Assembly (NCBI RefSeq): GCF_024172705.1
Contig: NZ_CP092900.1
Location: 862,119-926,118, forward strand
Source: Candidatus Comchoanobacter bicostacola
Lineage (GTDB): Bacteria > Pseudomonadota > Gammaproteobacteria > Comchoanobacterales > Comchoanobacteraceae
Direction: 5' to 3'
Length of the DNA stretch: 64,000 bases
The notes below the pieces were generated by a model. That model was given only the letters and a program-made list of their open reading frames with translations. It ran no database searches and was not told the DNA's origin. Each line of letters starts with the position of its first letter. The first letter of the stretch is position 1. Made by a program: the position numbers and the translations under genes. Shown piece by piece: positions 8,954 to 18,738 of this stretch.

Positions 8954-11614
8954 TTAACCTCGCACGTTCGTATCTTGCTGTAATGCACCACCACCCGCTG
9001 AGGAAGCACCCGCTCCTGCGGAGCCTACATCCTGAGTTACACCTGAAGAAACAGCATGTATAGCGCCTGCACCAATTCCACTACCCGCAGCCTCAGATGG
9101 GCTACCAATCCACTTCAAGACACGATCCGGAATCAGATAAATCATGGCATAGCACTGCTCTACAATCACCATCAATGCATAAACATATAACACCACTAAG
9201 CCCGCGACAAAAAACATATTAATAATGTGATCTTCCGAATAGCCAGGACTTATGACAGGACTTATGGATTCAATAGACTTCATAAACACCACGATTGATG
9301 TTAAAAACGTCATATTAAACATTTTAATAGCGGTAAAGGATAGCGATATCCCTACAACCATCCCAATCAATGTCAGCAAAGGACGCAGGAAAACACCCAG
9401 TAACAGCATGACTGCCTGTTCAGACTTTGCCAGCACCTCATGCCCTTCTGGGTGCGCAACACCTAAAGCAATCAGTGGTGAGGCGATCATTGACTCAACG
9501 ACTGAGAACAGCCAAGCCATTACCGCAAAGATGAAAATTAGGCTGGGTATAAACGGAATATACACCGCTAATATTAGACCTGCTACAAAGTACACAACTG
9601 ATAAACCGTTCACCAACGGTCCATATACACCCACAATAGCTTTAGCTGATGTTGTAGCAAAATTAATAAGCCCTGCCACTACATCTGACATAATTGAGAC
9701 CCCAGTTTTCCCAGCTACTAGGCCGGCTGTGCTTGTAGCATCCGCCGATGGCACTTTCAAATTTGCGTCGCGCCTAGCTGCAAGGTAATAATCTATCGTT
9801 CCTTTAGCCGACACTGCTGCTGATGTAATTCCAAGTCCAGCTAACTGAACATCTTTTATCTGCCCATAAATGTCCTTAACCGACTCTTTCCAATAGGTAG
9901 TAACAGCAGATATAAACTTATTCCCCATCATGCTGAGGACCTTTAACTGATTCACATTCTTTTTCCCATAGGACTCAAGACCATACGTTCCATTACCTAT
10001 CAATGCATCCCTTACTGTTTTTGCCATTGTATAACCCAGCTTAATTGTACTTAATGAATCAATCTTCAAAGCACCTGTAGAGACTTTTGGTCCCGGCTTC
10101 CATAATGTAACTGTATCAACAAGCCCTAGAGGTGCTAAGTATTGCGAAATATTAATTCCATCTGCGGTAGGCATGGTCGATTTAGCGCGCCCTGAAGCAC
10201 CAGACACTGACTCCAACAATCCTGATAACCAGCTATTTATATCTGCTCCCTTAGGATCAAGAATTAACGCCCTGGGCTTCCAAATATGTTTTGTTTCCCC
10301 ACCATTACCATACTTAAACTCATAGTTTAATAACACTAAGCTATTTGGCACGTAAAGTTCAGATTCAATAAATTGCGATAACTCAACGCCCTCAGCATTT
10401 CCCTCAATGACCGCCTCTATAAAATCTAAATAATAAATGCCCGCACCTAACCAACCCCAGCCCCTTGCATCTATTGTCCAATCCTCTTCTGCAGCACCAA
10501 CTGACATAGGAGCATCTTTCTTTAAGTGACCCGCACCCTCTCCCTCATCTGCTAGTACTTCAAAAGCTTGTTCTCTATATGTTTTAAACTTAGCCTTATC
10601 ACCTGCTGTTCCTTTCATTGAAGCCGGGCGTGGTCCTTTCAAAGTCTGAGAATAATCATCCCAAACCTTATTAAAGATAGTCTCAACATAGCGAGTCATC
10701 GAGCCATGTAATAGAGTGTCTTTTACTCGGTCATCAGATTGTGACTGAATGGAAAAAAGAAGAATATCATTTGGACGGGCTGTTTTGCCCTCTGCTTGGC
10801 CATCTAAACCTATACCAAATTTTAACGTAAATTCTGTTTTCAAAACATTCTCGCCCACTTCACGTATGAGTTCATACTCAATACTTGGCACAAAGTCATA
10901 CAAGTAACTTCCCGAAGCCTGACGCTTACTGTCAATGATTGAAATCGCATTTAAAGTAGCTATATCGAGCTTTGTTAATAAACCATCCAATGAAGAACTT
11001 TTCAGCAAATCATACTTATAGTGACTCCCACCGACCACCTCCTCTCCTTCCCAATTACGCACACTATTATTTAATATTGTAAAATCTAACGCTGTCTCTA
11101 CTGGATCGGGCTTAGGCTTAATAGCATCTTTCTGATAATAATCCATCATGCTCCCCCAAGCGGTATTAGCAGCCATTACTCCAGAAACAACAACATACAT
11201 CACCATCTTTTGCACCAATGAGTACCCACTTGCTGTCGGCACCAGAATGGCAAACCCAAATACAGCACGACCCATTGCATAAGGGGAAGCCCTATTAGAG
11301 CCAACAATTCCTCCATCATGTGCTGATGAGGATAGACCAAACATAGAGCTATAAATAACCAGTAAAACTAAAGCAGATAAAATCCCTGCATTAAATACCT
11401 TAAATAGATGCATAACCATAGGGTTGTCACCCACAAGGTCAGCGATATTACCAAATATCAATCCTAAATAAGATAACGAGATATCCCCAGCATCCACTTT
11501 ATAAAATATCTGATCGATAATATTCTCATTGGAATTTTGTGCATAAGAAAAAACAGTGCTAAACAGCAACGAATACAGCAACCAATTATTTAGTTTTCGT
11601 GTACGCACGATCAA
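8954..11614 (-). CDS. dotA: DotA, type IVB secretion inner-membrane protein, paralog 1 of 4
   Basis: An 886-residue protein with a signal peptide ending near TVFSYAQ, two hydrophobic segments at about 75-100 and 115-150, a long periplasmic-type region, and C-terminal helices from about 660. It carries the family core ASPLIALGVAHPEGHEVLA, SEQAVMLLLGVFLRPLLTL and IPDRVLKWIGS, then a Gly/Ala/Ser-rich tail. It lies directly upstream of icmV, the neighbour of dotA in Legionella and Coxiella, so it is my choice for the orthologous dotA among the four copies. The start is uncertain: TTG at 11614 or GTG at 11608, both without a clear ribosome-binding site. It begins 44 bases after cysS ends, with no obvious terminator between, so read-through from the cysS operon is possible. 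Confidence 0.83.
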   Translation of the reverse strand: MIVRTRKLNNWLLYSLLFSTVFSYAQNSNENIIDQIFYKVDAGDISLSYLGLIFGNIADLVGDNPMVMHLFKVFNAGILSALVLLVIYSSMFGLSSSAHDGGIVGSNRASPYAMGRAVFGFAILVPTASGYSLVQKMVMYVVVSGVMAANTAWGSMMDYYQKDAIKPKPDPVETALDFTILNNSVRNWEGEEVVGGSHYKYDLLKSSSLDGLLTKLDIATLNAISIIDSKRQASGSYLYDFVPSIEYELIREVGENVLKTEFTLKFGIGLDGQAEGKTARPNDILLFSIQSQSDDRVKDTLLHGSMTRYVETIFNKVWDDYSQTLKGPRPASMKGTAGDKAKFKTYREQAFEVLADEGEGAGHLKKDAPMSVGAAEEDWTIDARGWGWLGAGIYYLDFIEAVIEGNAEGVELSQFIESELYVPNSLVLLNYEFKYGNGGETKHIWKPRALILDPKGADINSWLSGLLESVSGASGRAKSTMPTADGINISQYLAPLGLVDTVTLWKPGPKVSTGALKIDSLSTIKLGYTMAKTVRDALIGNGTYGLESYGKKNVNQLKVLSMMGNKFISAVTTYWKESVKDIYGQIKDVQLAGLGITSAAVSAKGTIDYYLAARRDANLKVPSADATSTAGLVAGKTGVSIMSDVVAGLINFATTSAKAIVGVYGPLVNGLSVVYFVAGLILAVYIPFIPSLIFIFAVMAWLFSVVESMIASPLIALGVAHPEGHEVLAKSEQAVMLLLGVFLRPLLTLIGMVVGISLSFTAIKMFNMTFLTSIVVFMKSIESISPVISPGYSEDHIINMFFVAGLVVLYVYALMVIVEQCYAMIYLIPDRVLKWIGSPSEAAGSGIGAGAIHAVSSGVTQDVGSAGAGASSAGGGALQQDTNVRG

Positions 11615-11658
11615 ATCACATAAGACTTAATCTAGTGTACCAAATTTTAAATGAATAC

Positions 11659-13023
11659 TCACCTACTATTCAAACCTGAATGATCATTGTACCAACTAGA
11701 CCCCTTAGATGTATCAACTACAATCACATTTTTCTGTGATAATTGATCTCTAATTTCATCCGCCTTTACAAAATCTTTTTGACGTCTAGCATCAGCACGT
11801 AGTGCTAATAGGTTATTAACCCATTCTACATCGACCCCTGCTTGTAAAAACGCAACCGGGTCCTTATAACCTACCCCTAATATATTCAACATTTTGAGAA
11901 GGGTTGCCCGCTGATTAGGATGCGTCATACCATCTGCATAACGATGCATTAAGCTTAAAGCCTCTGCTATATTTAAGTCATCTGCTAAATAAGCCAAAAA
12001 CTGTATCCAGTCCGGATCATTTGCATCATGAACCCCAACTTCAACCTTTAAATGTAAATAGAAGTTTAAAACATTACGCTGTGCTTGCAACATTCCTTGC
12101 TCAGAGAAATCTAATGGCTGTCTGTAATGCGTCTTGAGCATATACCAGCAAATAACTTCAGAATCATAGCGCTTTAAAGCATCAGCAACGGTAATAAAGT
12201 TCCCTAAAGACTTAGACATTTTTTCACCATCAACCAATAATGGGCTTACATGCATCCAGTTTTGAGCAAAGTCTCCACCAGTAGCACAACATGCTTGTGC
12301 AATCTCATTTTCATGATGTGGAAACTTTAGATCCAAGCCACCTCCGTGTAAATCAAAGGTATCACCAAAAATATCACATGACATCGCTGAACATTCTATA
12401 TGCCAACCAGGCCTACCCAGGCCCCATGGTGAATCCCAACTCGGCTCTTGTGGCTTGGCTTGTTTCCATAAAACAAAATCATGTGCTGATTGTTTCCCCC
12501 CTTGATCAATGCGTGCAGCTTGCACCAATGCGTCAATTTTTTGCTTAGAGAGCTGACCATACTCTGGATAGGAAGCAACAGAAAAACAAACATCACCTGA
12601 GTCACTCACATAAGCGTGCCCTTTAGTAATGAGCTGTTCTATCATAGCAATCATTTGTGGGATATACTCTGAAGCCTTAGGCTCAACATCGGGTTGAATC
12701 AAATGAAAGATACCTTCTTGACGTGCAACATCTGCAATAACCTCTTGCGTTAAAGCTTCACATGAGATATTCCGCTCATTAGCCCGCTTAATAATTTTAT
12801 CATCAACATCAGTAATATTACGGACATATTGAACAGAATAGCCTGATTGGCGCATTACCTTGACCAAAAGATCAAAGACTAACATTGTCCGCAAATGACC
12901 AATATGGGCTTGGTCGTAAACAGTTAAACCACATACATATAACTTAAATACCTGCTCACTTTTCAAAAACTCTGTTTTACTTTTTGAACGACTATCATAG
13001 ACTTTCATCATATTTTCACTCAT
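11659..13023 (-). CDS. cysS: Cysteinyl-tRNA synthetase
   Basis: A 454-residue class I synthetase that charges tRNA-Cys in the cytoplasm. The HIGH motif is at residues 40-43 and KMSKS at 268-272. The zinc ligands expected for CysRS are visible: Cys31 in YVCGLTVYDQ, Cys211 in WHIECSA, and His236/Glu238 in FPHHENE. Length is typical of bacterial CysRS. Its ATG overlaps the murJ stop as ATGA, so it is translated from the same message, an unusual partner for this gene. The protein ends with a short DTSKGSSWYND segment, as in many gammaproteobacterial versions. Confidence 0.97.
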   Translation of the reverse strand: MSENMMKVYDSRSKSKTEFLKSEQVFKLYVCGLTVYDQAHIGHLRTMLVFDLLVKVMRQSGYSVQYVRNITDVDDKIIKRANERNISCEALTQEVIADVARQEGIFHLIQPDVEPKASEYIPQMIAMIEQLITKGHAYVSDSGDVCFSVASYPEYGQLSKQKIDALVQAARIDQGGKQSAHDFVLWKQAKPQEPSWDSPWGLGRPGWHIECSAMSCDIFGDTFDLHGGGLDLKFPHHENEIAQACCATGGDFAQNWMHVSPLLVDGEKMSKSLGNFITVADALKRYDSEVICWYMLKTHYRQPLDFSEQGMLQAQRNVLNFYLHLKVEVGVHDANDPDWIQFLAYLADDLNIAEALSLMHRYADGMTHPNQRATLLKMLNILGVGYKDPVAFLQAGVDVEWVNNLLALRADARRQKDFVKADEIRDQLSQKNVIVVDTSKGSSWYNDHSGLNSR

Positions 13024-14477
13024 TTAAATTCTAAAATGCCCCACAGCGTATAGCCAAACTGCTTTAATACAATTTGATACACTACGATACCACTAACTAT
13101 TTGAAACAACAACTCAAAAATTGCTCGGACACTCATGAATGAAAAATTATATTTCAGCATCGTAATCGCTAAACACATACTGAGAGTAGAACAAACTGTT
13201 GGCTTTAGTAATTTAACCTTCCGTAATGGATGCAAGCTTAAAGCTCGCCAGAACAATATGCATTGTAACCAAGCCGATATAAAAGTAGCCATTGGTATTG
13301 CTAAATACCCATACCTTGAAATTAACGAGTAGCACATACCTACATTAACCACAAATGCACACAATGTGACCCAAAAAACTTGATCTGTGCGTTTTTTAGC
13401 AAATGCAGCTGCAGTCAGTAACTTACTCAACATGAATGCCGGTAATGCTAATGATGAAATCTTTAAAGCTGAAGTAACTGAAACGATATCTATTGAATCT
13501 TTGAAAAAAACTGTGGCTATAGAATCTGCAACTAAATATAAACCACACATTGAAGGAATCGCAAATGCTAATGATACATTCACACCATAGCTCAAAGATT
13601 CATAGAATTGAGCAATATGATTATTATGAATAGATTTTGAGATCCTAGGCAATAACAAATTTGCAAGCGTAACCGAGAATACACCCAAAGGCATTTGCAC
13701 CAAACGTTCAGCAAAGTATAACCAAGAAACACTTCCCACTGCTAAAAAAGACAAAAACCATAGCTCAACAATACTCGACAAATACTGCATAAGTTGTGCT
13801 AGAAACCCATGTGACACATTTAACATTAACTGCTTCATCTCTCCATTCATCATAAAACGTGATGGAACAATCACCTGTTGCTTGGCCTTACACAAATAGA
13901 GGCATAAAGCGAGCTGTAAAACACCCGATACAAATACAACCTTTGCAAGCATATTGGCGGTCAACGGGAAATATAAAAGCCCCGTAACAAAACCAATGTT
14001 CAAAATAACTGGCATCACTGAGGTCGGCCATAATTGATTACTCATATTTAATTGTACGGTATAAAACCCACAAAGACTGATCATAAACAAATAAGGAAAA
14101 ACCCAAGGCATAATACTCAGCACCTTCTGGTATAAATCCGAGTTTAAATCAAGCCCCGGTAAAATATGAGGAAGAATATGATCTACCCCTAGCATAAAAA
14201 CAAATGAAAAAATAGATAGAACAAGCAGCCAACCCGTAAGCAAGCTCCGCTTAAATGCTTCAGGACTTGAAGCAGACGTAACCGCTGGAACCATTGACTG
14301 CATAAACACGCCTTCCGCAAGAAAACGTCGAAACATATTTGGAATTTTAAAGGCCAATATAAAAGCATCTAAATCTAGAGAAGGTCCCATATAACGTGCA
14401 AACAAGAAATCCCTAGCAAACCCCAATAATCGCGAACAGAGGGTAATAGAAGCATTATTGATAAGCTGCCTCTTCAC
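13020..14477 (-). CDS. murJ: MurJ lipid II flippase
   Basis: A 485-residue polytopic membrane protein of the MVF/MOP family that moves lipid-linked peptidoglycan precursor across the inner membrane. The N-terminal signature is present: LLGFARDFLFARYMG followed by DLDAFILAFKIPNMFRRFLAEG. The alternating hydrophobic segments fit about 13-14 helices along the whole length. Start and stop both overlap neighbours as ATGA (feoC upstream, cysS downstream). It shows that peptidoglycan synthesis is retained, in agreement with murA elsewhere in the window. Confidence 0.95.
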   Translation of the reverse strand: MKRQLINNASITLCSRLLGFARDFLFARYMGPSLDLDAFILAFKIPNMFRRFLAEGVFMQSMVPAVTSASSPEAFKRSLLTGWLLVLSIFSFVFMLGVDHILPHILPGLDLNSDLYQKVLSIMPWVFPYLFMISLCGFYTVQLNMSNQLWPTSVMPVILNIGFVTGLLYFPLTANMLAKVVFVSGVLQLALCLYLCKAKQQVIVPSRFMMNGEMKQLMLNVSHGFLAQLMQYLSSIVELWFLSFLAVGSVSWLYFAERLVQMPLGVFSVTLANLLLPRISKSIHNNHIAQFYESLSYGVNVSLAFAIPSMCGLYLVADSIATVFFKDSIDIVSVTSALKISSLALPAFMLSKLLTAAAFAKKRTDQVFWVTLCAFVVNVGMCYSLISRYGYLAIPMATFISAWLQCILFWRALSLHPLRKVKLLKPTVCSTLSMCLAITMLKYNFSFMSVRAIFELLFQIVSGIVVYQIVLKQFGYTLWGILEFK

Positions 14478-14683
14478 CCATCAATCCATTCATAAGATAC
14501 ATCAACCTGACATCCAATCACACAATCTGAACACGTTTGCCTTTGCTGTAAACCACCACGATTGAGCCAGAAATTTAACAGACTACTTGCTACTGAAAGC
14601 TCAATCCCATAGTACTGAGCAATCTGGCGAACCGTTAAGCGTCTCCTAACCTGAAACAATGCTTTTACTTTTAGTGGTGTCAT
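14474..14683 (-). CDS. feoC: FeoC-like [Fe-S] winged-helix regulator of ferrous iron transport
   Basis: A 69-residue protein with a winged-helix start (VRRRLTVRQIAQYYGIELSVASSLLNFWLNRG) followed by a cysteine cluster CSDCVIGC (C-x2-C-x4-C), the layout of FeoC. FeoC proteins bind an iron-sulfur cluster and modulate FeoB. The start ATG lies inside the last 38 bases of feoB, and the stop overlaps murJ. Position right after feoA-feoB supports the call. The short length is normal for the family. Confidence 0.8.
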   Translation of the reverse strand: MTPLKVKALFQVRRRLTVRQIAQYYGIELSVASSLLNFWLNRGGLQQRQTCSDCVIGCQVDVSYEWIDG

Positions 14684-16670
14684 AGACTTTCCTAAGCGCT
14701 ACTAACGCAGCCATACTGAATAATAAAATAAATGTTTCAACCCCTAGCCCATTATAAGCAACTCGAGCACCCCATACCGCTAATATTGAAGACCATGTGA
14801 AGGACAAAACGGCCCAAAATGTGCCACACTCAGTGCGAATCGCTGCAATAGTTGATAAACACGGCAAATATAATAAAATAAATACCATATATGCTAGTGC
14901 TTGAGAAGGTGTAAACCAACCCTCTAATAAAACACTCGATGTAACCTCTCCGCTACCAAACCAGGATAGCAAAGGCCCTAATAAATTATAGAAAAAATCA
15001 GACCAAACTTCACAAAACTGATCAAAAAATGATATAGACTCAACCCCAGATATTTGAATCAGACTGTATAAAGTTGTTAACACCACCTCTTTAGCCACAA
15101 CACCTGCAATAAGAGACACAATAAGGGGCCACTGATCCGCACCTATCCCCATAAATGAAAAAGCTGGAGCAATCCACTGACTCAATAGTGCCAGCACTGA
15201 CTCCGAAGCGGAAACCACTTGCCCATTTATCCCTATGCTTGCAAGCACACCTATAACCCCAGAGAAATAGACAATCAAACGCGCAGTGCTCTTAAAAAAC
15301 GATGCTACCCTAATGCGTACACTTTCTACAATATTAGTAAATGAGGGCTTCAAGTACGGAGGTAGTGTTATTACAGCACTTTGACTTACCTGCATCCCCA
15401 ATAAATAACGAAACCATAGCGCACTCATTACCGCCAGAATAATACTCAATATATATAGAGACATAATGAGCAAAGGCGCACTATTTGAAAAAAAAGTAGA
15501 TGCCATCACAACGAATATACTCAACCTTGCTGTACACGCCATAAAGGGCACCATCATAGCTGTTAAAATACGCTGCTCATTTCCTTCGATAAAACGAGTT
15601 GCACTAACAGCTGGAACATTACAACCAAAACCCAGCATTAAAGGTATAAATGATCGGCCATCCAACCCAAGCGGTCTCATTAATAAATCAGATAACAAAG
15701 CAACCCTAGCTAAGTAACCTGATTGCTCCATATAGGCAAGACAAAAAAACATAACTGCTAATATCGGAACAAACGATGAACACATTGCAATCCCTGACCC
15801 GACTGATTTAATCACGACCCAAATTAATGAAGTACTCGGTAATAAATTGATAAATAGCTCCATGAGTTGTGCACTCAGCTCTCCAAATGCGCCACCGACA
15901 TTAATCGTTAAAAAAAACATCGCATACATAGCTAAAAAGAAGATCGGCAACCCAAACCATGTATGAAGCACCATCTTGTCGAGCCATAAGTAATTGTCTG
16001 TACGCTTCAGTATCAGCCCACTTCGATTGAGTCGCGTTAATACTGTTTGATAAAATGCCTCATGGGCTAAAACCCCAACCGACTCATTTTCAAAAGAATC
16101 TGAACTCTTCATTAAATGCTGCATACGTGCATATGGGGTGGACATCTCTAATTGATGCCAGTATTTTGAAAACCCTATGGGCCATTCTATAACTGAATCA
16201 AAAGCGACCGATTGAGCTTGAGAGACAATCGTGAACATGCGCTCTAATGTTAATTCAGGATCTAACAGGATAGTATTTGAAGGGACAACCTCTCTTAACC
16301 GCTGGACTTGTTTTCCTGATGTATGGCTTAACACTGAAATAATCGGCTTTTCCAAGACTAATAGCTGAGTTGCTAATACCAAATCACGATGCAAATGCCG
16401 CACATCGATTACATGAACAATAATATCTGCCGCATGAATACACGCTAACGCTTTTTGTGCATCCAACTGATCAAAGTCATCAAAAACACTTGCTATACCA
16501 GGCAAATCCGTAAGTTTAATTTTATTCTTGCCCTCCCCCACTGTTTTGCTAAATGCTTTAACAGTAACTCCAGACCAATTACCCGTCTTTAAATTATGAT
16601 GTGTTAATCGGTTAAATAGTGTAGTTTTACCTACATTAGGTAGTCCTACTAAAACACACTCAATCATCAC
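14646..16670 (-). CDS. feoB: FeoB ferrous iron transporter
   Basis: A 674-residue protein with an N-terminal G domain (G1 motif GLPNVGKTT at residues 9-17; DLPG switch motif near 55-58) followed by a polytopic membrane part with two gate-like repeats. These include MLGFGCNVPAVSATR and the IAGVVAKEVVLTTL segment conserved in FeoB. It imports Fe2+ across the inner membrane. The C-terminus is shorter than in E. coli FeoB (773 residues). It overlaps feoA by 11 bases and feoC by 38, so the feoABC unit is translationally tight. Iron acquisition by this route suits a low-oxygen or vacuolar intracellular niche, which is inference. Confidence 0.96.
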   Translation of the reverse strand: MMIECVLVGLPNVGKTTLFNRLTHHNLKTGNWSGVTVKAFSKTVGEGKNKIKLTDLPGIASVFDDFDQLDAQKALACIHAADIIVHVIDVRHLHRDLVLATQLLVLEKPIISVLSHTSGKQVQRLREVVPSNTILLDPELTLERMFTIVSQAQSVAFDSVIEWPIGFSKYWHQLEMSTPYARMQHLMKSSDSFENESVGVLAHEAFYQTVLTRLNRSGLILKRTDNYLWLDKMVLHTWFGLPIFFLAMYAMFFLTINVGGAFGELSAQLMELFINLLPSTSLIWVVIKSVGSGIAMCSSFVPILAVMFFCLAYMEQSGYLARVALLSDLLMRPLGLDGRSFIPLMLGFGCNVPAVSATRFIEGNEQRILTAMMVPFMACTARLSIFVVMASTFFSNSAPLLIMSLYILSIILAVMSALWFRYLLGMQVSQSAVITLPPYLKPSFTNIVESVRIRVASFFKSTARLIVYFSGVIGVLASIGINGQVVSASESVLALLSQWIAPAFSFMGIGADQWPLIVSLIAGVVAKEVVLTTLYSLIQISGVESISFFDQFCEVWSDFFYNLLGPLLSWFGSGEVTSSVLLEGWFTPSQALAYMVFILLYLPCLSTIAAIRTECGTFWAVLSFTWSSILAVWGARVAYNGLGVETFILLFSMAALVALRKVYDTTKSKSIVSG

Positions 16671-16881
16671 ACACCTTATGTAGTTTTAATTTTTCTAACA
16701 AGCTGGTTCTTAAGCCATGCGTTTGTGTTCCTGCTGAAATAATAGCGTAATAACCAAAAAACCAGATATGTTCTATTTTCAATCCAATCCCTGGAATAAA
16801 ACCCATAGAGATCAACTTATTTCTCAGATCAATACAGTCTGTCTCATAACCTAGAATATGATAAATCTGGCCAGCGTTCAT
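16660..16881 (-). CDS. feoA: FeoA, SH3-like ferrous iron transport protein
   Basis: A 73-residue protein of the FeoA/SH3-like fold, with the typical LRNKLISMGFIPG segment and a small beta-rich C-terminus. FeoA interacts with FeoB to support Fe2+ uptake. Its ATG overlaps the pcnB stop by one base (TAATG), and its end overlaps the feoB start. Length is the family norm. Confidence 0.9.
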   Translation of the reverse strand: MNAGQIYHILGYETDCIDLRNKLISMGFIPGIGLKIEHIWFFGYYAIISAGTQTHGLRTSLLEKLKLHKVCDD

Positions 16882-18095
16882 TATCGGGACTCAATATGTT
16901 CCGACCAAAATAAAGCCACATCCGATAGTTTAGCTTGAACAGTTGCCCGCGAGATTAACAAATCATAGGCAGCACGCACTCTACTAGATCTTAACACCCG
17001 CTTCAGCATCTTATCCCTCATAAGGAACTGATACTGCAAATGCCAAATTTCTATAACTGCCTCTGAAACCCTAGGAGGAATTTCTAGCTTCACCTTTACC
17101 AGTATATCCTTTGCTAGTTCCTCTGAAAAACCTCGAACCCGCTTTTTTCTCATCATGGACTCACACACCGGCCAGTAAAGAACAGCCATTAAATACGCCA
17201 CGCTTAAGCGTTCATTTTGTGCAAAGCGTTTATCAGCATGGCCTGTAAATCGAACTAAAATCTGTTTAGATAAATTTGTATTAGCTTTAACAGTTTCAGA
17301 AAATAAAATATCAAAAACACCATATTGCCACATTAAGTGATTGGCATCTCGCGCATAACCTGAATAATAAATCTTTACAACCTCTAAAAACATTCTCTGG
17401 GCTGGAACATCAAGCAAGAGATCCCGGTATTTACCAATAGCTTTCTGAATTTCCTCGTCTACCGTTAAACCTAACTTTGCCTCAAACCGAATAGCCCTCA
17501 AAATTCTAATCGGATCTTCTTTAAACCGCTCAAAAGCATTACCAATACTTCGCAGTCTTTTATGCTTTAAGTCGTCCCATCCACCTACATAATCTAATAT
17601 TGCACTATCATGGTAACGTAAATAAAGTGCATTAATCGTGAAATCACGCCTAAGCACATCATCATGGATTTTCCCATAAACATTGTCTCGCTTAATCATT
17701 CCTTTTGCAGAGAACTCTCGACCTCGTTTTGCAACAGATCTAAACGTAGAAACCTCAATATAAGAGCGGCCAAATAATACATGCACCAAACGAAAGCGTT
17801 TGCCAATCATGATGCTTCGTTTAAAACATTTTAAAATTTTATTGGGCCGAGCTGAAGTAACAACATCACAATCCTTAGTCGTCAACCCAGAACCCAAATC
17901 ACGTATCGCACCACCCACTAAATATGCATCATACTTATTTTTATTCAAAGTATGTAAGACTTTAATTGCATTGGGATCCACAGCATCAAATGTAATCCCA
18001 TGAATACTTTTATCAATAATCTTCTGGGGTGGTTTAGACCCTTTGAATAATTGACAGATATAGCGCATCATGGTAAAATTCTCAATAATTGACAT
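16881..18095 (-). CDS. pcnB: Poly(A) polymerase I
   Basis: A 404-residue class II nucleotidyltransferase that adds 3' poly(A) tails to RNA and so promotes decay. The fold signature is AYLVGGAIRDLGSGLTTKDC with the catalytic DxD as DCDVVTSARP. Next come RFRLVHVLFG...IEVSTFR and the RRDFTINAL motif, then an RNA-binding helical part (ILRAIRFEAKLGL). It lacks the long basic C-terminal tail of E. coli PcnB (465 residues). A CCA-adding enzyme is the alternative because the families are close, but YLVGGAIRD plus this length and the gammaproteobacterial context favour PcnB. It is the first gene of the run into feoABC. Confidence 0.88.
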   Translation of the reverse strand: MSIIENFTMMRYICQLFKGSKPPQKIIDKSIHGITFDAVDPNAIKVLHTLNKNKYDAYLVGGAIRDLGSGLTTKDCDVVTSARPNKILKCFKRSIMIGKRFRLVHVLFGRSYIEVSTFRSVAKRGREFSAKGMIKRDNVYGKIHDDVLRRDFTINALYLRYHDSAILDYVGGWDDLKHKRLRSIGNAFERFKEDPIRILRAIRFEAKLGLTVDEEIQKAIGKYRDLLLDVPAQRMFLEVVKIYYSGYARDANHLMWQYGVFDILFSETVKANTNLSKQILVRFTGHADKRFAQNERLSVAYLMAVLYWPVCESMMRKKRVRGFSEELAKDILVKVKLEIPPRVSEAVIEIWHLQYQFLMRDKMLKRVLRSSRVRAAYDLLISRATVQAKLSDVALFWSEHIESR

Positions 18096-18132
18096 AGCAT
18101 ACTCTATACAATTAGAATTGTCATGGAAATTA

Positions 18133-18738
18133 ATGATGAAGATTACAACCTTTGGATTTGCAATTAATGCTGATCCCTCCCAAATTGATCAATGCTTGGT
18201 TCCAGCGCTCTTAGCTCACGAACAATCACTCTCAAATTTAAATTGGGTTGACAATATTTACCCAAAAGAAGGTGACCGCTCAAACACACTTGCCAAGTCC
18301 AAACTATTAAATTATTTGGTGTTCTATAAAACACATACAATTTGCATTATTGCAGCCAGTGATCTAGGAATTACAACTTGTCTCGAAACCTATGATCAGG
18401 GACACAGCATCCTATTTTCTGAAAATCCACCTACTACCGTTTATGATGAACAAAACCTGCATAACCGTTATGTATTAATTGACCACAATAACAATAAGCA
18501 TGAAAGCTTTCCAACATTGAACCTTTCTCAAACCAACCTGAAAAAATTAAACGCTATATATATTGATCTAAATTCATTCTTAAAGAATAACATACAACAT
18601 ATATATGAAATCATAGGAAGAACACAGCCTCAAATTTTATATTTATATGGCTTAAAGTCAAAAGATATTGATAAAGGAATTGAAGTTATTTCGAAACTAA
18701 CACAAGCACTTAAATCCAATTCTTCATCTGACCTTTAA
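18133..18738 (+). CDS. Uncharacterised protein
   Basis: I do not recognise this protein. Starting at the paired ATGs at 18133/18136 (GGAA about seven bases upstream) it has 201 residues, beginning MMKITTFGFAINADPSQ. Further upstream start codons would overlap pcnB on the other strand. It has no signal peptide, no membrane segment and no cysteine cluster. It is rich in Asn, Leu, Ile and Ser and looks like a soluble alpha/beta protein. A hydrophobic IIAASDLGI stretch near residue 75 and LYLYGLKSKD near the end are the only distinctive segments. It is divergent from pcnB with about 37 bases between starts. Its 3' end overlaps the convergent flavoprotein gene by 29 bases. Confidence 0.7.
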   Translation: MMKITTFGFAINADPSQIDQCLVPALLAHEQSLSNLNWVDNIYPKEGDRSNTLAKSKLLNYLVFYKTHTICIIAASDLGITTCLETYDQGHSILFSENPPTTVYDEQNLHNRYVLIDHNNNKHESFPTLNLSQTNLKKLNAIYIDLNSFLKNNIQHIYEIIGRTQPQILYLYGLKSKDIDKGIEVISKLTQALKSNSSSDL

